Positions 54,719 to 63,590 of a DNA stretch of 64,000 nucleotides are shown piece after piece. Position 1 is the stretch's first letter. Each line of letters opens with the position of its first letter. Where the stretch lies: positions 1,550,001 to 1,614,000 of the forward strand of contig OY782882.1 in the NCBI GenBank assembly GCA_963678485.1, in the 5' to 3' direction. The translations under genes were made by a program, and so were the position numbers. The DNA comes from CALGYY01 sp963678485 (GTDB taxonomy: Bacteria; Bacteroidota; Bacteroidia; Bacteroidales; CAIWKO01). The notes below the pieces were generated by a model. That model had not been told where the DNA came from and made no database searches. It worked only from the letters and a program-made list of their open reading frames with translations.

Positions 54719-56080
54719 ATGTCAATCAATACAGGCATTCCCAAAGGTACACGTGACTTTTCTCCGGCGGAAATGATGCGCCGCAATTATATTTTCGATA
54801 CCATCAAAGACATTTTCCGTTTATACGCCTATCAGCCATTGGAGACTCCATCCATGGAGAATCTGAGCACACTGATGGGAAAGTACGGGGAAGAAGGAGA
54901 TCGTTTAATTTTTAAAATTTTAAATTCAGGCGATTTTTTAGCAGGATTAGATTGTTCGAAACTGAGTGAACAAAGTCCATCAAAAATTTCGACTAAAATT
55001 TGTGAGAAAGCGCTGCGCTACGACCTCACAGTTCCTTTTGCTCGTTACATTGTACAGCACAAAAACGAGATCACCTTCCCATTCCGTCGTTATCAGATAC
55101 AACCTGTTTGGCGCGCCGATCGTCCGCAAAAAGGACGTTACCGCGAGTTTTACCAATGCGATGTGGATGTAATCGGGACGCATTCCTTGTTATGTGAGAT
55201 GGAATTAATGCGAATCATTGATGATGTATTTGGAAAGTTAAACGTTCCAGTTCAAATCCACTTAAACAATCGTAAGATACTCACTGGTATTGCTGATGCC
55301 ATTGGGCATTCCGAAAAGTTTCTGGATATTACAACGGCTATCGACAAACTTGAGAAGATTGGAGAAGAAAAAGTAACGGAAGAATTACTTTCCAAAGGAT
55401 TGACAGCAGCTGCCATTGAAAAGTTATGGAAGATAGTACGCATTGATGGCAGTAATGATGACAAACTTGAAGCGTTAAAAGTGCCTCTTTCATCCTCTGA
55501 TACCGGGCTACTTGGCATTTCCGAATTACAAACGGTCTTTTCGTATCTTAACGATTGTGGACTGCGATCGGAAGTTAGCTTTGACATCAGTCTTGCACGC
55601 GGATTGAATTATTATACCGGCGCTATTTTCGAAGTAAAAGCCAAAGAAGTAAATTTCGGGAGTATTTGTGGTGGCGGGCGTTACGACGATCTTACAGGAA
55701 TCTTCGGTCTTAATGATGTTTCCGGTGTAGGTGTTTCTTTTGGTGCCGACCGCATTTATGATGTACTCAATGAATTAAATCGTTTTCCCGCTGAAACCAG
55801 CGCTGGTGCTAGGATATTGTTTGCCAACTTTGGAGGTGCTGAAGAACGCTATAGCTTGAAAATGCTGGATTATGTCCGTAAACAGGACATACGCGCTGAG
55901 ATGTACCCTGAAGCAGCAAAAATGAAAAAACAATTTGCTTACGCGGATAATAAGAACATTCCCTTTGTAGCGATGATTGGCAGCGAGGAAATGGCGAATC
56001 ATTCGATAAGTTTAAAGAATATGCTGACCGGTGACCAACGAACAATAAAAGTTGAGGAAGTTATTAAACTCGTTTCATAG
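54719..56080 (+). CDS. hisS: Histidyl-tRNA synthetase
   Basis: Class II synthetase charging tRNA-His. The 453 residues start MSINTGIPKGTRDFSPAEM, with motif 2 in RYQIQPVWRADRPQKGRYREF and the family-specific histidine-binding ARGLNYYTGAIFEV, and the C-terminal anticodon-binding domain after about residue 355. The promoter element at 54690 and homology fix the start at 54719. The following T9SS gene begins 46 bases after its stop. Confidence 0.97.
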   Translation: MSINTGIPKGTRDFSPAEMMRRNYIFDTIKDIFRLYAYQPLETPSMENLSTLMGKYGEEGDRLIFKILNSGDFLAGLDCSKLSEQSPSKISTKICEKALRYDLTVPFARYIVQHKNEITFPFRRYQIQPVWRADRPQKGRYREFYQCDVDVIGTHSLLCEMELMRIIDDVFGKLNVPVQIHLNNRKILTGIADAIGHSEKFLDITTAIDKLEKIGEEKVTEELLSKGLTAAAIEKLWKIVRIDGSNDDKLEALKVPLSSSDTGLLGISELQTVFSYLNDCGLRSEVSFDISLARGLNYYTGAIFEVKAKEVNFGSICGGGRYDDLTGIFGLNDVSGVGVSFGADRIYDVLNELNRFPAETSAGARILFANFGGAEERYSLKMLDYVRKQDIRAEMYPEAAKMKKQFAYADNKNIPFVAMIGSEEMANHSISLKNMLTGDQRTIKVEEVIKLVS

Positions 56081-56126
56081 AAAACACGAACATATAATAG
56101 TTTACACTCCAATATATTTTGCAATT

Positions 56127-59100
56127 ATGAATAAGCTGATGTTCCCTCAAAAAAGACTCAATAAAGTTGTATTGAGTTTAGTATTATTTCTTAGTTTAAG
56201 CACTGCTGCGTTTGCACAACCATATTGGGTTACAAGCATTGGTGGGTCAGGCTGGAGCGGGACGCTGGCTAATGATGGAGTTACAAATTCTACAATTTAC
56301 ATTTGTTATGGCACAGGTGGAGTTACTTTGTATTCTAATGCAACCCCAACCTCCATTGTGAGTGGTAGTAAAACCTATTGGAGAAAATGGCAAACATCAA
56401 GTAATGGAACCACCTGGATTATTCCGGGTTCTCCAGCTTCTGGAATCAATAATGCCGTGAATGGCACTAGCCAATATCATAGAGTCTGCTATTCGTATAA
56501 TAGTTCATCAACAGACATATTGTATCCATCTCCCTGGATTCATATAGTAGTTGGACCCTCCTTTGTTTCCACACCTTCATCACTTGCTGTATCTACCACT
56601 AATAATACAGGAACAAGTTTTCAGGCCAATTGGACTACCTCAAGTACTCCGCATGGTCCAGGAAATCTTGCAATCAGGCATTATATGTACTGTTCGACTA
56701 CCTCAACATTTGATCCTGGTACACAGGCTCCGGGCTTTAACTCCTCATGTTGGAAACTCATGACTTCATGCAGTGATGCTACTACAGCTATTCCGGGTTG
56801 CACCGGGCCCAATACAGCAGTTTCGTATGTGGTTACTGGTTTGACACCGGGCGTTACCTATTATTGGAAAATCCTTGCACAGTCATGGCATGAGGACAGC
56901 AGTAATGGTGATTTGTGGTGTGGCTATCAAAGTTCTTATACAACCACACAAACTGTGCAGGATTGTGCAGCACCAGTTGTTACCGGCCAACCGGCAACAC
57001 AGTCGATATGCTCAGGAAATGCAGGAACACTCACCGTTTCAGCAACGGGTGCAACAGCCTATCAATGGCAATTAAATGGTACTGATATCGGAGGCGCCAC
57101 CTCAAACACTTACAATGCAAATGCAGCCGGCACCTATACTTGCTGGGTTTACAGTGCCTGCGATTCAACTGCGACTTCATCTGCAATAATTACTGTTGAT
57201 CAATCAACAACTGCAGTTGCCGGCCCTGATCAAAACCTATGTGCTAACTCTGCCACACTGGCCGCCAATAGCCCGGTTACAGGCACCGGCACATGGTCGG
57301 TTGTAAACGGCAGCGGAACCTTTACGAATGCTAACGACCCAAACACAACCGTAAATGGTTTGAGTGCTGGCACAAATACTTTTCGCTGGACCTTGCTAAA
57401 CGGGGCTTGCAGCGATTCACAGGATGATGTGGTAATCAATGTACAAACAGCATCCACTGATCCATCAAGCATTTCAGGAACTGCAAGTATTTGCAGCGGA
57501 ACATCTACAACCCTTACTGTAACAGGTGGTTCATTAGGCTCAGGTGCAAACTGGGAATGGTATACCGGTACTTGCGGAACAGGCGCACATGTTGGTTCTG
57601 GGACTTCCATTTCTGTTTCACCAACATCAGCAACGACATATTATGCAATAGCCCAAGGGGGATGCAATACCACCACTTGTGTCTCTCTTCCGGTAAGTGT
57701 CACCTCCATTTCAGCCGATGCCGGTAGCAATCAAACCATGTGTAGCGGCGACAGTGTAATACTGACTGTCACCGGGACTGGCTCCTATCTTTGGAGTCAC
57801 GGAGGATTAACCACTGCCTCAATTGTAGTAAAACCTGCAACATCCACAACATATAGCGTAACTGTAAGCAATGGAGGATGTACGGCAACTGATACTGTCC
57901 AAGTGGCTGTAACTTCGTTTGCCGATGCAACAATCACCACCAGTGGTACACTGTGTACGGCACAAGCACCTTTCATTTTAGGAGCAGTCAATGCAGGAGG
58001 AACATGGTCGGGTTCAGGAATTACTAATGCTTCAAGCGGATTATTCAGTCCTGCTGTTGCAGGTGTGGGCACTCATCAGATTATTCATACGATTTCGGGA
58101 GGCTGCGGAGACGCCGACACTACTAATCTTACAGTGGCCACATCGGCTAATGCAACGATAACTGCAGCGGGACCTTTCTGCAGCAATGCCTCTCCTGTAA
58201 ACCTTACTGCTGCTAATCCGGGAGGTGTGTGGTCAGGACAAGGAATCACAAATGCAGCCACCGGACAATTTAGTCCGGCAACGGCTGGAGCAGGATCATA
58301 TAGCATTGTCTATAGCATTTCCGGCGCCTGCGGAAATTCGGACACTACAAGCATTGTGGTAAATGCCGCATCAAATCCGGCAATCAATGCTGCCGGACCT
58401 TTCTGTAGCAATATTGCACCAGTGACCTTAACCGCTGCTACAGCAGGAGGAACATGGTCGGGACAAGGAATTACCAATGCCAGTAGCGGGCAGTTCTCCC
58501 CTTCATCCGTAGGAGCAGGAACATTTAACGTCGTTTATACACTTTCCGGAACTTGCGGAAGTAGCGATACTCTTAGCATTACAGTTAATGCAGGTGCAAA
58601 TGCAACCATTAATCCAACAGCTCCACTTTGTAGTAACATAACTAGTGTTACGCTAACAGCCGCAGATGCGGGAGGTACATGGACAGGTTTCGGAATTACC
58701 AATGCAAGTGCAGGAACTTTCTCACCTTCTTCCGTTGGTATTGGATCCTACAGTGTAATCTACACCATACCCGGCATATGTGGCGACAGCGACACTTTAG
58801 GAATCACTGTTAATGCGGCAGCCAATTCAACCATCACACCAGCCGGACCCTTTTGCAGCAACATAATATCGGTAACTCTGCAGGCCGCAACTGCCGGTGG
58901 CCTGTGGTCGGGACAAGGAATCACTAATGCCTTTACAGGACAGTTTTCTCCATCGGGCGTAGGTGCTGGTTCTTATGATGTGGTTTATACCTTATCCGGA
59001 ACATGTGGAACTAGTGACACTTTAACCATTGTTGTTGGCAATGCAGCAGATGCAACAATTGATGCTGCCGGACCATTCTGTTACTCTGATGCGGTCACGA

Positions 59101-60017
59101 CACTCTCAGCTGCTGAAGGTGGTGGTGTGTGGTCGGGGAATGGAATTACAAATCCATCCACTGGAACCTTTGATCCTTCCTATGCCGGGACAGGCTCCCA
59201 TTTGATAACATACATGATTAGCGGAGCATGTGGGGATACAGCTTCTATCATTATTGTGGTTGACACACTTTTCAATGCAAGCATTTTATCTCCTCTTACC
59301 TATTGCGACAATATTTCACCCTTTGCACTTGTGGCCAGTACTGCGGGTGGTAGTTGGTCAGGTACCGGAATTACCAACAGCAGTAGCGGAACTTTTGCTC
59401 CTGCGGTTGCAGGGACAGGGAATCACACAGTAATTTACACGATACCCGGAAGCTGCGGTGCTTCGGACACTGTAAGTATTCGCGTTAATGGTGCACCCTC
59501 GCTTACCGTTTCAGGAACAACCGAACAATGCATAGGATCTATGGATGGAAGCGCTACAGCTCAGGCTACGGGCGGCTCAGAACCATATACCTTCCTTTGG
59601 AACAGCACCGAAAATGGATCTACCATCAACCAACTTGAGCCCGGAACATATACTGTACTTCTTACTGATGCTAATGGATGTCATCGCATTGATTCAGTTA
59701 CTTTGCAGGCATCCACTGTAAATTGTGAAGACATCCAAAGTGTAATCTATATTCCGAATATCTTCTCTCCCAATGGTGACGGGGATCCCAGAAACAACAC
59801 TCTGGGTGTCATTGGACAAGGAATTAAAAATGTTGTATTCATAGTATATGATCGCTGGGGCGAAAAGATCTTTGAGTCGCATGATCTGAATACGGGATGG
59901 GACGGCACTTACAAAGGCAAGGACGTGGATCAGGGTGTCTATGTCTACACCGCAGTTATTGAACTACTCAATGGAACCATCGAGAACAGAAAAGGAAATG
60001 TCACACTTGTCAGATAA
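56127..60017 (+). CDS. T9SS type B secreted repeat protein
   Basis: A 1296-residue exported surface protein. The ATG at 56127 begins a signal peptide (ends AAFAQ at about 31). A fibronectin-like region at about 145-270 (NWTTSSTP, TGLTPGVTYYWKILAQS) and Ig-like segments (GTYTCWVYSACD) follow. Then come seven tandem repeats of exactly 75 residues, at about 599-1123, each with GGxWSGxGITN and SxGxFxP and a C-G-x-x-DT turn. A SprB-type module follows (SMDGSATAQATGG, TYTVLLTDANGC), then a type B sorting domain (IPNIFSPNGDG, YDRWGEKIFES). It is paired with the PorP/SprF-like gene downstream, as type B cargo usually is. Likely an adhesin or gliding-related filament. Confidence 0.9.
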   Translation: MNKLMFPQKRLNKVVLSLVLFLSLSTAAFAQPYWVTSIGGSGWSGTLANDGVTNSTIYICYGTGGVTLYSNATPTSIVSGSKTYWRKWQTSSNGTTWIIPGSPASGINNAVNGTSQYHRVCYSYNSSSTDILYPSPWIHIVVGPSFVSTPSSLAVSTTNNTGTSFQANWTTSSTPHGPGNLAIRHYMYCSTTSTFDPGTQAPGFNSSCWKLMTSCSDATTAIPGCTGPNTAVSYVVTGLTPGVTYYWKILAQSWHEDSSNGDLWCGYQSSYTTTQTVQDCAAPVVTGQPATQSICSGNAGTLTVSATGATAYQWQLNGTDIGGATSNTYNANAAGTYTCWVYSACDSTATSSAIITVDQSTTAVAGPDQNLCANSATLAANSPVTGTGTWSVVNGSGTFTNANDPNTTVNGLSAGTNTFRWTLLNGACSDSQDDVVINVQTASTDPSSISGTASICSGTSTTLTVTGGSLGSGANWEWYTGTCGTGAHVGSGTSISVSPTSATTYYAIAQGGCNTTTCVSLPVSVTSISADAGSNQTMCSGDSVILTVTGTGSYLWSHGGLTTASIVVKPATSTTYSVTVSNGGCTATDTVQVAVTSFADATITTSGTLCTAQAPFILGAVNAGGTWSGSGITNASSGLFSPAVAGVGTHQIIHTISGGCGDADTTNLTVATSANATITAAGPFCSNASPVNLTAANPGGVWSGQGITNAATGQFSPATAGAGSYSIVYSISGACGNSDTTSIVVNAASNPAINAAGPFCSNIAPVTLTAATAGGTWSGQGITNASSGQFSPSSVGAGTFNVVYTLSGTCGSSDTLSITVNAGANATINPTAPLCSNITSVTLTAADAGGTWTGFGITNASAGTFSPSSVGIGSYSVIYTIPGICGDSDTLGITVNAAANSTITPAGPFCSNIISVTLQAATAGGLWSGQGITNAFTGQFSPSGVGAGSYDVVYTLSGTCGTSDTLTIVVGNAADATIDAAGPFCYSDAVTTLSAAEGGGVWSGNGITNPSTGTFDPSYAGTGSHLITYMISGACGDTASIIIVVDTLFNASILSPLTYCDNISPFALVASTAGGSWSGTGITNSSSGTFAPAVAGTGNHTVIYTIPGSCGASDTVSIRVNGAPSLTVSGTTEQCIGSMDGSATAQATGGSEPYTFLWNSTENGSTINQLEPGTYTVLLTDANGCHRIDSVTLQASTVNCEDIQSVIYIPNIFSPNGDGDPRNNTLGVIGQGIKNVVFIVYDRWGEKIFESHDLNTGWDGTYKGKDVDQGVYVYTAVIELLNGTIENRKGNVTLVR
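57921..59495 (+). repeat. Seven tandem 225-bp repeats
   Basis: Unit starts at 57921, 58146, 58371, 58596, 58821, 59046 and 59271, each 225 bases with no indel. The units encode related 75-residue beta-rich domains and differ in many bases, the central ones being the most alike. Confidence 0.9.
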
Positions 60018-60027
60018 TTCTACACAT

Positions 60028-61068
60028 ATGAAAAACATCCTATTATCCATAATATTTGCTGTTTGTTGTTTGTTGTTGAATGCACAGGATATTCACTTCT
60101 CACAATTCAATAATGCACCCTTAACAATGAATCCTGCACTAACAGGAGCTTTCAATGGTACTCATCGTATTACCGCTAATTATAAAAGTCAATGGTTTAG
60201 TATCGACCGCACTTATCTTACCTACGGGATATCCTACGATATGGGACTATTGCGGAATAAATTAAACGTTGGTTTTTTAGGATTAGGTATTCAGGTATTC
60301 AACGATGTAGCTGGCGCTAATAAAATGGGACTGATGCAGGAAAACCTGTCATTGGCTTATCATCTGCCGTTGAACAAACAGAACATTCTTTCTGCTGCTT
60401 TGCAAAGTGGATTTTCTCAACGCAGAACCGATAACGAAACTATGGAATGGGCCAGTCAATACGATCCTACTTCTGTTGACGGCCACAATGCAGCTTTTGC
60501 TTCAGGGGAGCCAATGTCGTTCAGTAATATTAATTATGGTGAAGTCTCTGCAGGTTTGTTATGGACTTACAACAAATCGAGTGCTACGCTTTCGTCGAAC
60601 GACGCAAAAAAAGTGCAATTAGGCATCGCACTGTACCATATAAACAGGCCCAAACAAACCTATTTTGAAGGCATCGACAAGCGCTTGTTTATGAAAATGG
60701 CTGTTCATTTTACTTCGTTTATTGGGTTCACCAATTCCAATTTTGCGTTGGTACCCTCTGCTGTTTGGTACCGTCAGGGCCCTTGCAACGAGATTCTCGC
60801 CGGGACGCTCTTTCGCTTTAATCTGAATGGTGCATCTAAGTACACATCCTTTGTAAGAGAAACGGCTTTATCGATTGGTGCATATTACCGTGTAAATGAT
60901 GCAGTAATTGCTGCGGCCCAGTTCGAATGGAAGAACTTTTTATTAGGTGTAAGTTACGATGTGAATACCTCAGGACTTTCTTCTGCCTCTAAGTATGCAG
61001 GCGGACTTGAAGTAGCCCTTCGTTATCAGTTTCCGTTGAACAATGCAAAGAACAGCAGTATGTTTTAG
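60028..61068 (+). CDS. PorP/SprF-like outer-membrane protein
   Basis: A 346-residue barrel protein of the PorP/SprF family. The ATG at 60028 starts a signal peptide (ends LLNAQ, about 20), followed by the family hallmark DIHFSQFNNAPLTMNPALTGAF and YKSQWFSI. Alternating strands continue to the C-terminus GGLEVALRYQFPL. In characterised species SprF-type proteins hold or export a specific type B cargo encoded next door, so this is the likely partner of the upstream repeat protein, ten bases away. Upstream in-frame starts would overlap that gene and are not credible. Confidence 0.92.
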   Translation: MKNILLSIIFAVCCLLLNAQDIHFSQFNNAPLTMNPALTGAFNGTHRITANYKSQWFSIDRTYLTYGISYDMGLLRNKLNVGFLGLGIQVFNDVAGANKMGLMQENLSLAYHLPLNKQNILSAALQSGFSQRRTDNETMEWASQYDPTSVDGHNAAFASGEPMSFSNINYGEVSAGLLWTYNKSSATLSSNDAKKVQLGIALYHINRPKQTYFEGIDKRLFMKMAVHFTSFIGFTNSNFALVPSAVWYRQGPCNEILAGTLFRFNLNGASKYTSFVRETALSIGAYYRVNDAVIAAAQFEWKNFLLGVSYDVNTSGLSSASKYAGGLEVALRYQFPLNNAKNSSMF

Positions 61069-61087
61069 TTTTCTTTGATAAAAAAGA

Positions 61088-61118
61088 TTGTAAAGTCAAT
61101 GGAAATTTTCTACTTTTG
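61088..61118 (+). promoter_or_regulatory. Promoter for the ammonia-lyase gene
   Basis: TTG at 61088-61090, a 20-base spacer, and TACTTTTG at 61111-61118. The start codon at 61304 is about 180 bases further. Confidence 0.6.
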
Positions 61119-61170
61119 ACAAGCTAAGTTGGTGTTATGTATAATTGGAACATAGAATTCAAGATTAAAA

Positions 61171-61224
61171 TCAATCGCGCGGGATTGACTTTATAATTCC
61201 GTTTTCAGGCTTTGTTCTAAAGCC
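61171..61224 (+). promoter_or_regulatory. Two hairpins in the ammonia-lyase leader
   Basis: TCAATC (61171-61176) pairs with GATTGA (61183-61188), and GGCTTT (61208-61213) pairs with AAAGCC (61219-61224). They lie in a leader of about 180 bases. A T-rich stretch at 61248-61262 follows at a distance. No known riboswitch is recognised. Confidence 0.35.
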
Positions 61225-61303
61225 CGAGTTATCTATTTCCAATGTTCACTTTTTTTTATTTTCGAAATTATTCATTGTATAAAACAATACAGGAGATTAT
61301 TAT

Positions 61304-62842
61304 ATGACTTTAGTAATTAAAGGCGCAGGCCTCACTATAGAAGATGTTGTGAATGTAGCACGCAACAACGAAAAAGTAGAATTACATCCCGATTCTATTA
61401 AAAAGATCAATGCATGCCGCGCTATGCTTGAGAAAAAAGTGGAAGCTCACGAGATTATGTACGGTGTAAACACTGGTATTGGTGAGTTTTCCGAAGTCGT
61501 TCTTAATGACGACCAGGTTAAAGATTTTCAAAAATATTTAATTTATAACCATGCTGCAGGTATTGGCGATCCAATGCCGTTGGATTGGGTTCGTGGCGCT
61601 ATGCTCGGACGTATCAACGTTCATGCACATGGCAATTCAGGTTGTCGTTTGGCAATTACACAGACTCTTGTTGACATGCTCAACAAAGGCGTTACACCAC
61701 ATGTTTGCAGAAAAGGTTCTGTTGGTGCATGTGGTGATTTAGCTCCAATGTCGCAGATTGCATTATTAATGATGGGTGAAGGTCATGCCTATTATAAAGG
61801 AGAATTACTCACAGGGAAAGAAGCACTGGAACGCGCCGGTATTCCAGTTCCGGGACTCATGGCCCGTGATGGTCTGGCTGCGATAAATGGTTCGAATGTC
61901 CTTACTGCAATGTCGGCATTAATGATTTATGATACCAACAACCTGATGAAACAGGCTGAAATCGCCTGTGCATTATCACTCGAAGCACTTAAAGCCAATC
62001 TGAAACCTTACAACGGACGAATTCTCGAAGTTCGCGGTTTCGCAGGTGGAGTAAGAAGTGCAAAAGCTATTCGCACTGTCACCGGTGGCGGAGACCTTGC
62101 AGAAGGTCGCGTAAAGGTAAAGGTACAGGATGCTTATTCTATGCGTTCCACACCTCAGGTCATTGGCGCTGCTCACGACGCAATTGCATATGCCCGCAAG
62201 CAAGTAGAAATTGAATTAAATGGTGTAGGTGACAATCCTATTTTCTTCCCTGAAGAAGGTATACAATTATCAGGTGCAAACTTCCAGGGCTCGCCAGTAG
62301 CTTTGCCAATGGATATGGTTGGTATTGCTGTTACCATGGTTTGTGTTCTCAGCGAACGACGCATGAACCGCCTGAACAATCCGGCTCTTAGCGTGGGTCT
62401 GCCTCCATTCCTCACCAAAGGTGCAGGTATGTTCTCAGGATTAATGCTAAGCCAATATACTGCCGATATGCAGATTGTTGAACAGCGCATTCTTTCTGCA
62501 CCAGCCAGTATTCAATCAATTCCGGCCGCTGCCGATCAGGAGGATTTTGTTTCGATGGGAATGAACACAGCTATCAAGAATTTCCAGATTATGGATAACG
62601 CTTATGGTATCATCGGTATCGAAATGATGGCAGCCGCACAGGCGCTCGATTTGAGAACCAAATTTGAAACTCCCTACGAATTCGGTAAAGGCACCAAGGT
62701 CGCACACGAAGTTATTCGTAAACATGTTGAATATCTCGACATCGACCGTCCTCTCTACCCTGACCACAACGCAATGAAAGCTTTGGTTCAATCATGCGAA
62801 GTGCTGCATGCTGTAGAAAAAGCAGTAGGTTCATTGGAATAA
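61304..62842 (+). CDS. Histidine-ammonia-lyase-like enzyme with Ala-Cys-Gly core
   Basis: A 512-residue member of the HAL/PAL/TAL family, which removes ammonia from His, Phe or Tyr using a self-made MIO cofactor. Family residues sit at the numbers of the Pseudomonas histidase: Tyr 53 in YGVNTG, His 83 in NHAAGIG, Asn 195 in INGSN, and the QED Glu (413 here). His 83 and that Glu favour a histidase-like substrate. The MIO-forming tripeptide, normally Ala-Ser-Gly, is Ala 142-Cys 143-Gly 144. Urocanase and other hut genes are not in the window, so histidine breakdown is not shown. A terminator follows at 62874-62900. Confidence 0.9.
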   Translation: MTLVIKGAGLTIEDVVNVARNNEKVELHPDSIKKINACRAMLEKKVEAHEIMYGVNTGIGEFSEVVLNDDQVKDFQKYLIYNHAAGIGDPMPLDWVRGAMLGRINVHAHGNSGCRLAITQTLVDMLNKGVTPHVCRKGSVGACGDLAPMSQIALLMMGEGHAYYKGELLTGKEALERAGIPVPGLMARDGLAAINGSNVLTAMSALMIYDTNNLMKQAEIACALSLEALKANLKPYNGRILEVRGFAGGVRSAKAIRTVTGGGDLAEGRVKVKVQDAYSMRSTPQVIGAAHDAIAYARKQVEIELNGVGDNPIFFPEEGIQLSGANFQGSPVALPMDMVGIAVTMVCVLSERRMNRLNNPALSVGLPPFLTKGAGMFSGLMLSQYTADMQIVEQRILSAPASIQSIPAAADQEDFVSMGMNTAIKNFQIMDNAYGIIGIEMMAAAQALDLRTKFETPYEFGKGTKVAHEVIRKHVEYLDIDRPLYPDHNAMKALVQSCEVLHAVEKAVGSLE

Positions 62843-62873
62843 AAGTGCATTACATATTAAGCATAACAAGAAA

Positions 62874-62900
62874 GGCTGCCGAACAGGTAGCCTTTTATTT
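62874..62900 (+). terminator. Terminator after the ammonia-lyase gene
   Basis: GGCTGCC and GGTAGCC pair with one G-T wobble around gaaca, followed by ttttattt. Confidence 0.85.
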
Positions 62901-62913
62901 TGATGATAAGATT

Positions 62914-63590
62914 GGATCAAGCCGGATTGTTGAGGAGCAACGAAAAGTTAGTGTATTTTTTAATACAACTGAAAAAATCAAATACTGAATTGTCACAATT
63001 AATAAGAGCACAAATTAATGTGTGGGTTATATTATTTAAATTCCACCTTTTGCATAAACAAAAGGTGGAGCCAAAATTCTAGTCAAAGCAAAATGCTATC
63101 CCCCCGCTCTCGCCAACGGCCGCAAATCACGCAAGGTAGTGCCGAAAACGCCAATTGACGGGATGTCTTTGAATGTGACAATAAACTTCATTTCGCTCAT
63201 TGAATTTTCTTTTTGTCGTTTTCGACAGAGCCGACAGCGAAAAAGCCGCTGTCTGGCCCCTTGCGGATTTGCGTGCCGTTGACGATTCACAGCCTGCCCA
63301 CGCCCGCTTGCTTTGACAGGCCCGCGCACACGCTTTGAACGCTAGTATTGCATAATTTCAAAACTGTAAAATAACCACAAAGTACCAATGGTATTGGCTT
63401 GATAAGCTATTAAAACACGACTGCTCAAAATGATTAATACGTTTAATCAATATTGATGGTCAATGTTACAAATAATCGCTACAAATGGAACTCATTCGCG
63501 TTCATTCGTGGTATTCGTAGTTGAAGAAAGGTTTTTAATCTATTTCTTCTATGAATAGTTATCCTACTCCTCAACTTTTCCGCTTAATCG
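62914..63590 (-). mobile_element. Non-autonomous MITE-like element, copy B (inverted)
   Basis: Reverse-complement copy of the element at 28513-29184, 677 bp long. Its ends match those of copy A (left type 21 of 24 positions, starting at 63590; right type nearly identical, starting at 62914). It keeps the ACGAAT array, the 134-nt core at 63206-63339, the core hairpin and the terminal hairpin. The outer left end is eroded (cgattaag in place of GGATCAAG). Flanking 8-mers ataagatt and gaagacct do not match, so no target duplication is seen. This fits an older copy or one rearranged after insertion. A truncated Rhs frame starts at its outer edge. Confidence 0.82.
63042..63069 (+). other. Covarying hairpin in element B
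   Basis: TCCACCTTTTG pairs perfectly with CAAAAGGTGGA around cataaa. It occupies the same place as 29036-29065 in copy A but with different, still self-complementary, arms. Confidence 0.85.

Noticed and set aside
57921..59495. CRISPR-like array
   Set aside because: The repeats are 225 bp, coding, in frame and without spacers; they are protein domain repeats.
61304..62842. Histidine utilisation (hut) operon
   Set aside because: No urocanase, imidazolonepropionase or formiminoglutamase gene is near; the ammonia-lyase stands alone between a terminator and the PorP-like gene.
63096..63329. 77-codon minus-strand ORF inside element B
   Set aside because: It shares only a short MKFI-x-TFK stretch with copy A before the frames part; most likely chance coding within a GC-rich core.
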